From Chitinophagaceae bacterium (GTDB lineage: Bacteria; Bacteroidota; Bacteroidia; Chitinophagales; Chitinophagaceae), in the NCBI GenBank assembly GCA_016787085.1, contig JAEUVJ010000057.1, positions 96,515-160,514 of the forward strand: a stretch of DNA of 64,000 nt, read 5' to 3'. Below the pieces are notes generated by a model. That model did not search any database. It was not told the origin of the DNA and worked only from the letters and a program-made list of their open reading frames with translations. Position 1 is the first letter of the stretch, and each line of letters opens with the position of its first letter. This document shows positions 1-9,169 of this stretch, one piece after another. The translations under genes and the position numbers were made by a program.

Positions 1-1550
1 TGAAAAAGACAGTCCGGATAATCAATATACTGATGCTAACGTTAGCAATGACAAACGCTTCATCTGCACAAAAACACTATAGTGATAACGGAAACGGCAC
101 CTATACCAACCCTGTTATTCCGGCTGATTTTCCCGACCCGGATGTGATCCTGGTGAATGACACCTACTATATGGTTACCACCACTATGTTTGTTTTTCCG
201 GGTGTCACCGTATTACAGTCAAAAGACCTCGTTAACTGGGAGTATTGCAGCAACGCCGTACCCCGGTTTGATTTTAGTAAGTGTTATGATCTCGATAGTT
301 GCCACCGTTATTCGCATGGTCAGTGGGCTACCAGTATAAAGCACCATAACGGAAAATTCTACCTACTCTTCATTACATTGGATGAAGGAGGGTTTATTTG
401 TACCGCTTCAAAAGCTGAAGGCCCCTGGGAAATAAGAAAATTACCAAAAGGGTTTTATGACCCGGGATTATTCTTTGATGATGACGGAAAAATTTACGTT
501 ACACATGGCTACAGTAAGATATCTGTTACAGAACTCAACCCGGACTTCTCACCGAAAACTAAAGACTCTCTTGTTTTCACCGGTGACATACGCAGAGGTC
601 TTGAAGGGATGCATGTGTATAAGATCAATGGTTATTACTATTTATATGGCACGTACGGGGGAAGGGATGGAATACAGGTAGCATTGCGATCAAAAAATAT
701 TTATGGCCCTTTTGAACAAAAAGTGGTGATACTGGATACTACACCAGGAATAAATTTTGGCATACACCAGGGAGCGCTATTAAGAACACAAACCGGCGAA
801 TGGTGGACCATACTGTTTGTTGACAGCGGCCCGTTCGGACGTTTCCCCTCCCTGCAACCTGTAACATGGACGGATGGCTGGCCGATGGTGGGTGTGAATG
901 GGAAAGCAGTGGTCACTTATAAAAAACCAGGTGTCGGAAAAACCTGGCCGGTAAAAACATTGCCCGCTTCTGATGAATTTAACAACAAAGACCTGGGAAT
1001 GCAATGGGGCTGGAACCATAATCCCGATGCAGCAAACTGGTCATTGACAGAAAGAAAAGGACATTTAAGACTGAGAACCGGGAAAGTTGTTTCAACCCTG
1101 AGGGAAGCACGGAATACACTTACGCAAAGACCTTTTGCCAGCTACGATCCAAACAACCCCACTATCGCCACCACAAAAATAGATATGTCCGGTATGAAAG
1201 ACGGCGATATAGCAGGATTGGCTGTTTTCCAGGATCCGTATGCCTTTATAGCTGTAAAGCAGGTGAATGGTTCCCGGTATATCATCATGGTGAATGACGG
1301 TAAAGCCATTGATTCCGTATCAATAGACCGGCCAACGGTATACCTGCGTACGGTTGCCTCAAATAGTACAGCTACCGCATCGTTTGAATACAGCCTGGAT
1401 AACAAAACATTCACCTCATTAGGTAATTCTTTATCCATGCGGTTCAATCTTTCTGTATTTACAGGTAATAAGTTTTGTCTTTTCAATTATGCCACTAAAA
1501 AAACCGGTGGTCATGTTGATTTTGACTGGTTCAGAACCAAATTTGATTAA
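1..1550 (+). CDS. GH43 family glycosidase (beta-xylosidase/arabinofuranosidase type), 5' edge cut by one base
   Basis: Exported glycoside hydrolase, family GH43, expected to release xylose or arabinose from xylan side chains or xylo-oligosaccharides. The reading frame is open to base 1, where the visible TG followed by Lys-Lys-Thr-Val fits an ATG whose A lies one base before the window. That start gives a proper signal peptide (MKKTVR, hydrophobic core, ...ASSAQ); the next in-frame ATG at 33 would cut the signal peptide. GH43 landmarks are the N-terminal FPDPD motif holding the general base Asp, a DPGLFFDDDG segment, and GLEGMHVYK with the likely acid Glu. The last ~190 residues form a beta-sandwich of the GH43 C-terminal concanavalin-like type, ending HVDFDWFR. 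It is followed after 10 bases by the NodB-CE15 gene and probably shares its transcript. The exact substrate cannot be set from sequence. Confidence 0.9.
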   Translation, partial: KKTVRIINILMLTLAMTNASSAQKHYSDNGNGTYTNPVIPADFPDPDVILVNDTYYMVTTTMFVFPGVTVLQSKDLVNWEYCSNAVPRFDFSKCYDLDSCHRYSHGQWATSIKHHNGKFYLLFITLDEGGFICTASKAEGPWEIRKLPKGFYDPGLFFDDDGKIYVTHGYSKISVTELNPDFSPKTKDSLVFTGDIRRGLEGMHVYKINGYYYLYGTYGGRDGIQVALRSKNIYGPFEQKVVILDTTPGINFGIHQGALLRTQTGEWWTILFVDSGPFGRFPSLQPVTWTDGWPMVGVNGKAVVTYKKPGVGKTWPVKTLPASDEFNNKDLGMQWGWNHNPDAANWSLTERKGHLRLRTGKVVSTLREARNTLTQRPFASYDPNNPTIATTKIDMSGMKDGDIAGLAVFQDPYAFIAVKQVNGSRYIIMVNDGKAIDSVSIDRPTVYLRTVASNSTATASFEYSLDNKTFTSLGNSLSMRFNLSVFTGNKFCLFNYATKKTGGHVDFDWFRTKFD

Positions 1551-1560
1551 AAAAATGATT

Positions 1561-3627
1561 ATGAGAAAAGCACTTTTGTTTGTCGTTTTGTTTTCATCGC
1601 TGATCAGTCACTCCCAGTTCAACCAGGCCTGGCGTGGTAAAAAATCTGCCATAGTCATTACGTATGACGATGCCATCAATGAACACCTGGACAATGCAGT
1701 ACCGGTGCTCGACTCGCTCGGACTGAAAGCCACTTTCTATATCACGGCATTCTCCAATTCCATGCAAACCCGGTTGAACGACTGGAAAAAACTGGCAGTA
1801 AGCGGACATGAATTAGGCAACCACACTTTATTTCACCCCTGCATCGGCGGTACTGGCAGGGAATGGGTAAGTAAGCAAAATGATTTAAGAAACTTTTCTG
1901 TCAGGCGGATGGAAAACGAAGTGCGTATGACAAATTTGTTTTTGCAGGCGCTGGATGGAAAAACAAAAAGAACCTTTGCTTTTACCTGTGGTGATATGAA
2001 AATCGACGACTCATTATTTATGAATGGGATGAAAAACGATTTTGTGGCGGCAAGGGCTGTACGGAATGAAATGCATAAAATAAATGAAATAGATCTATAC
2101 AATACAGATTGCTATGTGGTCAACAACCACAACTTTGAGCAAATGAAAGAATGGGTGGATAAAGCTGTTCAGTCCAATTCTTTACTCGTTATCCTGTTTC
2201 ATGGTGTGGGTGGCGGAAACAGTTTAAATGTATCGCTGGATGACCACAGGAAAATCCTCACCTATATCAAACAACAGGAAAAAGATCTAATGATTGCCCC
2301 AATGCTTGATGTGGCGGAACATATTAAAGATTGGCAAACCCGTGACAAAGCAGCACGGCAACAGCAGCAAGCCACGCAGGCCGATCACAGGAATATGCTG
2401 TCACAACTAAAGATAGACTCTATACGCCGCGGGCCATCGGGGAACCCATCAGCGCCAAATGCAGCCAACAGCGATGAATCAAAAGCTACACAGTACACTT
2501 CATTACCCAACCCGCTTACATTAAAGAACGGGAAGAAAGTTACTGATGCAAGAACATGGTGGAATAAACGCCGGCCCGAGATAGTGGAAGAATTTGACAA
2601 AGAGATCTATGGCCGTGCACCAAAGAATACACCCAAAGTGACATGGGAAGTGGTGAGCACTGTTGATACGATCTTTGGTAATCAAAAAGCAGTAACAAAG
2701 AATTTATTGGGTCATGTAGATAACTCATCTTATCCGCAGATCAAAGTAGATATACAATTATCGGTCACCACTCCTAAAAGTATCAGTAAACCGGTTCCGG
2801 TGATCATGGAGTTTGGATTTATTTTCCCGGCCGGTTTCCGGCCACCATCGCCACCTCCCGGTACTCCTGTACCCAAAAGCTGGCAGGAGCAGGTATTGGA
2901 AAAAGGATGGGGCTTTGCCATCATTGTTCCCACCAGTTTCCAGGCCGATAACGGTGCAGGTCTGACACAAGGTATTATCGGGCTGTGCAATAAAGGTCAG
3001 TCACGCAAACCAGATGACTGGGGGACACTCCGTGCATGGGCATGGGGCGCCAGCCGTGCTATTGATTATTTCGAAACAGACAAAGATGTGGATCCAAAAC
3101 GGATCGGTATCGAAGGCCTTTCCCGGTATGGTAAGGCCACCGTTGTCGCCATGGCGTATGAACCGAGGCTTGCTATTGCATTTATTGGTTCGTCGGGAGC
3201 AGGTGGTGTAAAGATATTGAGACGTATATATGGTGAACAGGTGGAGAACCTTGCTTCTTCCGGGGAATATCACTGGTTTGCCGGTAACTTTATTAAATAT
3301 GCAGGCCCTTTAACACAAAATGATCTGCCTGTTGATGCACATGAACTCGTAGCCTTATGTGCACCGCGGCCTGTCTTCATCAGTTCTGGATCGCCAAACG
3401 TGGAAGGAAAATGGGTAGATGCAAAAGGAATGTTTCTCGGCGGAGTACATGCCGGCCCTGTTTACAGGTTGCTTGGCAAAAAAGACCTTGGCACGTCAGA
3501 ATATCCGCCGGAAAAGACTGCATTAACAGACGGTGATATTGCATTCCGGCAACATGAAGGCGGACATACAACAGGACCTAACTGGCCGGTATTCCTGCAA
3601 TTCGCATCAAGGTATTTTGGCCAATAG
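1561..3627 (+). CDS. Exported two-domain esterase: NodB-type polysaccharide deacetylase fused to CE15-like glucuronoyl esterase
   Basis: About 688 residues with a signal peptide (MRKALLFVVLFSSLISHSQ). The ATG at 1561 is preferred; an ATG at 1555 adds two residues, and the longer in-frame opening at 1489 lies inside GH43. Residues ~25-260 form a NodB fold: TYDDA at 34-38 replaces the usual TFDDG, and HTLFH (H88, H92) supplies the zinc histidines. A linker rich in Gln/Ala/Ser/Asn leads to an alpha/beta-hydrolase from ~residue 300. Its GLSRYGK motif (Ser521) matches the CE15 GCSRxGK nucleophile motif, and the C-terminal HEGGH (H665/H669) is the likely catalytic His region. CE15 enzymes cleave ester bonds between glucuronoxylan and lignin; NodB enzymes remove acetyl groups. 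The neighbours GH43 and GH3 support a role in decorated xylan. The specificity of the first domain is inference. Confidence 0.85.
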   Translation: MRKALLFVVLFSSLISHSQFNQAWRGKKSAIVITYDDAINEHLDNAVPVLDSLGLKATFYITAFSNSMQTRLNDWKKLAVSGHELGNHTLFHPCIGGTGREWVSKQNDLRNFSVRRMENEVRMTNLFLQALDGKTKRTFAFTCGDMKIDDSLFMNGMKNDFVAARAVRNEMHKINEIDLYNTDCYVVNNHNFEQMKEWVDKAVQSNSLLVILFHGVGGGNSLNVSLDDHRKILTYIKQQEKDLMIAPMLDVAEHIKDWQTRDKAARQQQQATQADHRNMLSQLKIDSIRRGPSGNPSAPNAANSDESKATQYTSLPNPLTLKNGKKVTDARTWWNKRRPEIVEEFDKEIYGRAPKNTPKVTWEVVSTVDTIFGNQKAVTKNLLGHVDNSSYPQIKVDIQLSVTTPKSISKPVPVIMEFGFIFPAGFRPPSPPPGTPVPKSWQEQVLEKGWGFAIIVPTSFQADNGAGLTQGIIGLCNKGQSRKPDDWGTLRAWAWGASRAIDYFETDKDVDPKRIGIEGLSRYGKATVVAMAYEPRLAIAFIGSSGAGGVKILRRIYGEQVENLASSGEYHWFAGNFIKYAGPLTQNDLPVDAHELVALCAPRPVFISSGSPNVEGKWVDAKGMFLGGVHAGPVYRLLGKKDLGTSEYPPEKTALTDGDIAFRQHEGGHTTGPNWPVFLQFASRYFGQ

Positions 3628-3675
3628 ATCTAAGAAATGAGCTCATACAATTGCTGCAACATAAATACTATGAAC

Positions 3676-6306
3676 ATGACAATCAAACATCGCTTATTCT
3701 CACTGAGTATTCTCCTTTTGTTATCTACGTTGTGCCATGCACAAGCTGACAAAGACAAACTCCCGTTCTGGAACCACAAATTGCCGCTTGAGAAAAGGGT
3801 CAACGATGTGGTGAGCCGCTTAACACTGGAAGAAAAAGTAGCCCAGATGCTGAATGCCACGCCGGCTATTCCGCGGCTGGGTATTCCGGCCTATGACTGG
3901 TGGAACGAAGTATTGCATGGAGTAGCCAGAACACCTTACAAAGTGACCTCCTATCCGCAGGCCATAGGAATGGCTGCTACATGGGATACCGGTTCATTGA
4001 AAAAAATGGCTGACTACTCCGCTACGGAAGGCAGAGCCATTCATAATAAAGCGATCCAGTTATCAAAGACCGGCGACCGTTATGTCGGGTTAACGTACTG
4101 GACACCCAATATCAATATTTTCCGTGATCCCCGATGGGGACGTGGCCAGGAAACCTATGGAGAAGATCCTTTCCTGACTGCTTATTTCGGTGCTGCCTTT
4201 GTTCGTGGTCTGCAGGGTAATGATCCGAAGTATTTAAAGGCGGCAGCCTGTGCCAAGCATTTTGCAGTGCATAGCGGGCCGGAACCTTCAAGACACTCCG
4301 ATAATTTCAATCCATCCGCTTACGATCTGTGGGATACTTATTTGCCTGCTTTCAAAGAATTAATTGTAAATGCCAAAGTAGCCGGTGTGATGTGTGCCTA
4401 CAATGCGGTGAATACACAGCCCTGCTGTGCCAGTGACCTGCTGATGAATGATATCCTGAAGAAACAATGGAAATTCACCGGCTATGTCACGAGTGATTGC
4501 TGGGCCATTGATGATTTTTTCCGCTATCACAAGACACATAAGGATGCCACTTCATCGGCGGTAGATGCGTTGATACATGGTACGGATGTAGAATGCGGTC
4601 AAACTGTTTATAAAACACTGGTAGATGCCGTAAAAACAGGGTTGATAAAAGAGGAGCAACTGGATGTTTCTCTGAAAAGATTGTTTGAGATTCGCTTCCG
4701 TCTGGGTATGTTCGATCCTCCTTCCCTGGTGAAATATGCGCAGGTAAAAGAAACCGCATTGGAAGCACCGGAACATAAAGCGCATGCACTGAAAATGGCA
4801 CAACAATCCATCGTGCTGTTAAGAAATGAAAACAATACACTGCCTCTCAATAAAAAAATAAAAAAGATCGCTGTTATCGGGCCTAATGCTTCCAACCGGA
4901 TAGCTGTACTGGGCAACTATAATGGCACGCCTTCCCGTGTAGTGACCGTACTGGATGGTATTAAAGAAAAACTGGGTAACGGCGTCGAAATAGTGTATGA
5001 GAAAGCCGTCAATTTTACCAATGATACACTACTGGTGTATGACAACATCAGCAACCTGTACACTATTGATGGTAAGCCTGGAGTAAAAGCAGAATACTTT
5101 TCTAATACCAAACTAGAGGGCAATCCCGCCGTAACAATATTTGACACTGATATTGATCATTACTGGACAGAAGGTCAGGTACCGGTAGCCGGTATTGCTT
5201 CAGATAATTATTCGGCACGTTATACCACTTCCTTTACAGCCCCTGAAGACAAAGAGATGAATTTTGAGATAGAAGGCGATGATGGTTACAAGGTTTTTGT
5301 AAATGACAAACTGATGGTGGACTCCTGGCTGCGGAACCGCTGGGGCGCCAAACAATTCAAACTATCTGTACAAAAGGGCAATAGTTATAAGATCGTAGTA
5401 GAGTTCTTTCAGACCAGTGGCCCTGCATCTATTCGTCTCAAACCCGGCAATTATATAAAAACTGATTTCAATGCACTGGTCGGAAGAATAAAAGATGCAG
5501 ACGCCATCGTGTATGTGGGCGGCATCTCACCACAACTGGAAGGTGAAGAAATGCCGGTCACTGTCCCGGGATTCAAAGGCGGCGACAGAACCAGCATCTT
5601 ATTACCCGCAGTACAAACGGAATTATTAAAAGCATTAAAAACAACAGGCAGACCTGTCGTATTTGTCATGATGACAGGAAGCGCTATTGCCACACCCTGG
5701 GAATCAGAGAACATTCCGGCCATCATGAATGCGTGGTATGGCGGCCAAAGCGCCGGTACGGCCGTGGCTGATGTTCTGTTTGGCGATCATAATCCGGCGG
5801 GAAGGCTACCCGTTACATTTTATAAAAGCGATAACGATCTGCCTGGCTTCAGTGACTACTCGATGGAAAACCGCACTTACCGTTACTTCAAAGGCGACCC
5901 CTTGTATGGCTTTGGCTATGGCCTTAGTTATACAAGCTTTCATTATGATCAGTTGAAGGTTCCTGCTGCTTCACAGGCAGGAAAAAAGATCATAGTCAGC
6001 GCAAGAGTGACCAATACAGGAAAAAGAGACGGCGAAGAAGTGGTTCAGCTGTATCTTTCCAATGAGAATAAAACGATCAAAGCACCGCTGAAAGCATTGA
6101 AGGGTTTTAAGAGAATATTCCTGAAGGCTGGTGAAAGCAAGATCATTCAGTTCACCCTGACCCCGCAGGACCTTTCTGTTCCGGATGAGAAAGGAACATA
6201 CCGGTCCCTGAAAGGAAAGCTATTGGTAAGCGTGGGCGGTGGCCAGCCTGATGAAAAGAATAAAATGACAAGTAACGTACAAAATAGAACAGTTTCCGTC
6301 TTGTAA
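3676..6306 (+). CDS. GH3 family beta-glycosidase with PA14 insert (beta-xylosidase/beta-glucosidase type)
   Basis: Exported GH3 enzyme of about 876 residues. In-frame ATGs occur at 3637, 3670 and 3676; 3676 is chosen because it starts directly before a clean signal peptide (MTIKHRLFSLSILLLLSTLCHAQ). The N-terminal barrel has the GH3 signature around DPRWGRGQETYGEDP and a nucleophile Asp in TSDCWAID. The second alpha/beta domain begins near KKIKKIAVIGPNA and is interrupted by a PA14 domain (KAEYFSNTKLEGNP to SGPASIRL), a carbohydrate-binding insert known in GH3. A fibronectin-III-like domain closes the protein (VTNTGKRDGEEVVQLYLS). The family hydrolyses terminal beta-linked sugars from oligosaccharides in the periplasm. 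Position after GH43 and CE15 favours xylo-oligosaccharides, but beta-glucosidase activity cannot be excluded. Confidence 0.92.
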   Translation: MTIKHRLFSLSILLLLSTLCHAQADKDKLPFWNHKLPLEKRVNDVVSRLTLEEKVAQMLNATPAIPRLGIPAYDWWNEVLHGVARTPYKVTSYPQAIGMAATWDTGSLKKMADYSATEGRAIHNKAIQLSKTGDRYVGLTYWTPNINIFRDPRWGRGQETYGEDPFLTAYFGAAFVRGLQGNDPKYLKAAACAKHFAVHSGPEPSRHSDNFNPSAYDLWDTYLPAFKELIVNAKVAGVMCAYNAVNTQPCCASDLLMNDILKKQWKFTGYVTSDCWAIDDFFRYHKTHKDATSSAVDALIHGTDVECGQTVYKTLVDAVKTGLIKEEQLDVSLKRLFEIRFRLGMFDPPSLVKYAQVKETALEAPEHKAHALKMAQQSIVLLRNENNTLPLNKKIKKIAVIGPNASNRIAVLGNYNGTPSRVVTVLDGIKEKLGNGVEIVYEKAVNFTNDTLLVYDNISNLYTIDGKPGVKAEYFSNTKLEGNPAVTIFDTDIDHYWTEGQVPVAGIASDNYSARYTTSFTAPEDKEMNFEIEGDDGYKVFVNDKLMVDSWLRNRWGAKQFKLSVQKGNSYKIVVEFFQTSGPASIRLKPGNYIKTDFNALVGRIKDADAIVYVGGISPQLEGEEMPVTVPGFKGGDRTSILLPAVQTELLKALKTTGRPVVFVMMTGSAIATPWESENIPAIMNAWYGGQSAGTAVADVLFGDHNPAGRLPVTFYKSDNDLPGFSDYSMENRTYRYFKGDPLYGFGYGLSYTSFHYDQLKVPAASQAGKKIIVSARVTNTGKRDGEEVVQLYLSNENKTIKAPLKALKGFKRIFLKAGESKIIQFTLTPQDLSVPDEKGTYRSLKGKLLVSVGGGQPDEKNKMTSNVQNRTVSVL

Positions 6307-6369
6307 CCGATGAGCAAAGAATAGTATCAGTCAGTATATATCCTGATTCGTTCATTTAAAAAAAGCTAT

Positions 6370-7758
6370 ATGAAAAAAATGAAGACCGGGCGCAGAAAGT
6401 TCCTGGCAGATTCCGTTAAAGCTGCACTGGGAACAGGTATAGCCCTGAATTTTCCTGCAATTGTCCCGGCAAGCGTATTTGGCAAATATGCCCCGAGCAA
6501 CAGGATCAATGTGGCGGCCATTGGCACAGGGAGGATTTCACGGGGCCATGATATGCCGGGTGTGTGGCAATATGAGTATGCACAGATCATGGCAGTTTGT
6601 GATGTTGACTCTGTAAGGGCGGACGAAGGAAAAAAACTGGTGAATGACTTTTATTCCAAACGTGATGGCAAATCGTTTGATGGAGTAAAAGTCTATACCG
6701 ATTACCGTGAACTGCTATTGAACAAGGATATTGATGCAGTATTGATCAGTACACCGGATCATTCACATGCCATGATTGGTGTGGCTGCTGCCCGGGCCGG
6801 CAAACATATTTACATGCAAAAGCCCGCATCGCTTACCATCGCTGAAGGAAGAGTGATTAGCGATGTGGTGAACAAAAGCGGTGTGAAATTTCAAATTGGC
6901 AGCCAGCAGCGAAGCAGCGAGCAGTTCCGTTATGCTGCTGAATTGGTCCGCAACGGACGAATTGGTGAATTGAAAACGGTCTATGTTGGTTTACCCGGCG
7001 ACCCGCCCGGTGGTAATAAAGAAGAAATGGCTGTTCCAACGAATCTTAATTATGATATGTGGCTGGCTTCAACACCTGCGGTTTATTATACGGAAGAAAG
7101 AGTGCATCCGCAGAAAGGTTATGGCCGTCCTGGCTGGTTGCGCTGCGAACAATTCGGCGCCGGCATGATAACCGGGTGGGGTTCTCATCATATTGATTCG
7201 GCTCACTGGGGCATGGGAATGGAAAAAAGCGGACCGGTGGAAGTATGGGGGCATGCTGATTTTCCAAAAAGCGGCTTATGGGACGTGCATGGCATCTTTC
7301 GCACAGAAGCCCTCTATGCAAACGGCGTGAAAATGATCGTAAGTAATGAATTGCCAAATGGAATTAAGTTCGAAGGCAGTGAAGGCTGGATATTTGTATC
7401 AAGGGGCGATTACCAGGTGACTGCCAGTGACCCCTCCAAACCCGGGACCCAGGCAAAGAAAATAGATGCCAGCGATCCGAAAATTCTTACTTCTGTTATT
7501 GGTGAAAAAGAATTTCACTTTACTGTGAGCAAGAACCACCATGGCAACTGGCTGGAAGCGATCAGGGATAATAAAGACACCATAGCGCCGGTGGAAGAAG
7601 CGCACCGCTCCTGTTCTGCCTGCCTGGTACATCATATTGCGATGAAGTTGAAACGAAAAGTGTACTGGGATCCGGTGAAAGAACAATTCAAAAATGACAG
7701 CGAAGCCAACGGCATGCTGTCAAGACCGCAACGTTCTCCCTATATCATCAGCACCTGA
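6370..7758 (+). CDS. Tat-exported Gfo/Idh/MocA family oxidoreductase
   Basis: NAD(P)-dependent sugar oxidoreductase-like protein of 462 residues. The N-terminus has a twin-arginine signal (GRRKFLADS followed by a hydrophobic stretch ending near VFGKY), so the folded, cofactor-loaded protein should be exported. The Rossmann domain follows (INVAAIGTGRISRGHD), with the Gfo/Idh active-site lysine segment present as MQKPAS rather than the common EKP. The C-terminal part has the family alpha/beta dimerisation fold, with a GWGSHHIDSAHWGMG segment typical of the exported Bacteroidota subfamily. It is five bases upstream of a second Gfo/Idh-type lipoprotein, so the two are probably co-translated. Exported members of this family have been linked to oxidation of glycosides; the substrate here is unknown. 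Confidence 0.88.
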   Translation: MKKMKTGRRKFLADSVKAALGTGIALNFPAIVPASVFGKYAPSNRINVAAIGTGRISRGHDMPGVWQYEYAQIMAVCDVDSVRADEGKKLVNDFYSKRDGKSFDGVKVYTDYRELLLNKDIDAVLISTPDHSHAMIGVAAARAGKHIYMQKPASLTIAEGRVISDVVNKSGVKFQIGSQQRSSEQFRYAAELVRNGRIGELKTVYVGLPGDPPGGNKEEMAVPTNLNYDMWLASTPAVYYTEERVHPQKGYGRPGWLRCEQFGAGMITGWGSHHIDSAHWGMGMEKSGPVEVWGHADFPKSGLWDVHGIFRTEALYANGVKMIVSNELPNGIKFEGSEGWIFVSRGDYQVTASDPSKPGTQAKKIDASDPKILTSVIGEKEFHFTVSKNHHGNWLEAIRDNKDTIAPVEEAHRSCSACLVHHIAMKLKRKVYWDPVKEQFKNDSEANGMLSRPQRSPYIIST

Positions 7759-7763
7759 CGATC

Positions 7764-9125
7764 ATGAAAAAGCTATTCAAATATATACCCGTCATCTTCG
7801 CCATCTCCTGCCAGCCAGCTGAAAAAGAAAATAAGGATATGATCCGCCTTGTTACAGTAGATCCGGGTCATTTTCATGCAGCGCTGGTGCAAAAGACCAT
7901 GTACGATCAGGTGGACAGCACGGTGTATGTATATGCACCCGCAGGCAATGACCTGCAGCTTCACCTGGATCGTATCCATGGTTTTAACAGCAGAAAAGAA
8001 AATCCGGCACATTGGAAGGAAGAGGTCTATACGGGGAATGATTTTTTTGAAAAAATGATCGCGGAGAAAAAAGGGAATGTTGCCGTATTGTCGGGGAATA
8101 ATCAAAAAAAGACCAGTTATATCCTGCGGTCATTACAGAATGGTTTTAATGTTTTTGCAGATAAGCCCATGGTGATAGATAGCAAAGGATTTGAAGAATT
8201 AAAACAGGCATTTGAAGCAGCGCAAAAGAATCGTCTCCTGTTATATGATATCATGACCGAACGCTATGAGATCACAACCATACTTCAACGGGAACTTTCC
8301 ATGATACCGGAGATATTCGGCACATTGGAAAAAGGCACTCCGGAAAACCCGGCAATTACTAAAGAAAGTGTTCATCATTTGTATAAATATGTCTCCGGCA
8401 ATGTGCTGACAAGACCTGCCTGGTTCTTAGATATAAGCCAGCAGGGCGAAGGTATTGTAGATGTAATGACGCACCTGGTGGACCTGGTACAATGGGAATG
8501 TTTCCCGGAACAAGTGATTGATTACAACAAAGACATATTGGTAGATAAAGCCAAAAGGTGGACAACCGATATAAGCCGGGACCAGTTCAAAGAAATAACC
8601 AAACTGGATGATCTTCCTTCCTATTTAACTAAAAGTACCGGTGAAAATGGTTCACTGAAAGTTTACTGTAATGGTGAGATCAATTATCGCATCAAAGGCA
8701 TTCATGCCAAAACATCGGTAATATGGAACTACAAAGCCCCGGAAGGAACAGGTGATACGCATTATTCCATTATGCGGGGCAGCAAGGCCAACCTGGTAAT
8801 ACGGCAAGGGAAAGATGAGAACTATAAACCCACCTTGTATATTGAACCCGTCTCTGGTGACACTGCATATGGAACAGCATTAAAAAAATATTCTTCGGCT
8901 TTAAGTACAAAATTCCCCGGTGTTGAATTATACAAGACAGTCAGCGGATGGAGTGTTAAATTGCCGGAGAATCTGATAGAAGGTCACGAGGCCCATTTCG
9001 GAAGAGTGATGGAAAAGTTCCTGGAATATCTGAAGAATAAAAATATGCCGGCCTGGGAAGTGCCGAATATGCTGGCAAAATACTACACGACCACCAAAGC
9101 ATTGGACATAGCATCCGCCCCCTGA
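7764..9125 (+). CDS. Gfo/Idh/MocA-type oxidoreductase lipoprotein with putative oxidoreductase C-terminal domain
   Basis: A 453-residue predicted lipoprotein: MKKLFKYIPVIFAISC is a short signal with lipobox ending in Cys16, so the protein should be anchored in a membrane facing the periplasm. The N-terminal Rossmann-like part is atypical (LVTVDPGHFHAALVQK) and the active-site segment is FADKPMV. The second half resembles the putative oxidoreductase C-terminal domain family seen next to other Gfo/Idh genes in Bacteroidota. It begins five bases after the Tat-dependent Gfo/Idh gene, which suggests a functional pair. Without a biochemical precedent that I can name securely, the substrate is left open; sugar or glycoside oxidation outside the cytoplasm is the inference. 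Confidence 0.8.
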   Translation: MKKLFKYIPVIFAISCQPAEKENKDMIRLVTVDPGHFHAALVQKTMYDQVDSTVYVYAPAGNDLQLHLDRIHGFNSRKENPAHWKEEVYTGNDFFEKMIAEKKGNVAVLSGNNQKKTSYILRSLQNGFNVFADKPMVIDSKGFEELKQAFEAAQKNRLLLYDIMTERYEITTILQRELSMIPEIFGTLEKGTPENPAITKESVHHLYKYVSGNVLTRPAWFLDISQQGEGIVDVMTHLVDLVQWECFPEQVIDYNKDILVDKAKRWTTDISRDQFKEITKLDDLPSYLTKSTGENGSLKVYCNGEINYRIKGIHAKTSVIWNYKAPEGTGDTHYSIMRGSKANLVIRQGKDENYKPTLYIEPVSGDTAYGTALKKYSSALSTKFPGVELYKTVSGWSVKLPENLIEGHEAHFGRVMEKFLEYLKNKNMPAWEVPNMLAKYYTTTKALDIASAP

Positions 9126-9169
9126 CAATAAAGTACACCTGGCTGTTCTATTGACCATTTTAAAAAAGG

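Noticed and set aside
1489..1560. Longer N-terminus for the NodB-CE15 protein
   Set aside because: It lies inside the GH43 gene and would hide the signal peptide that begins at 1561.
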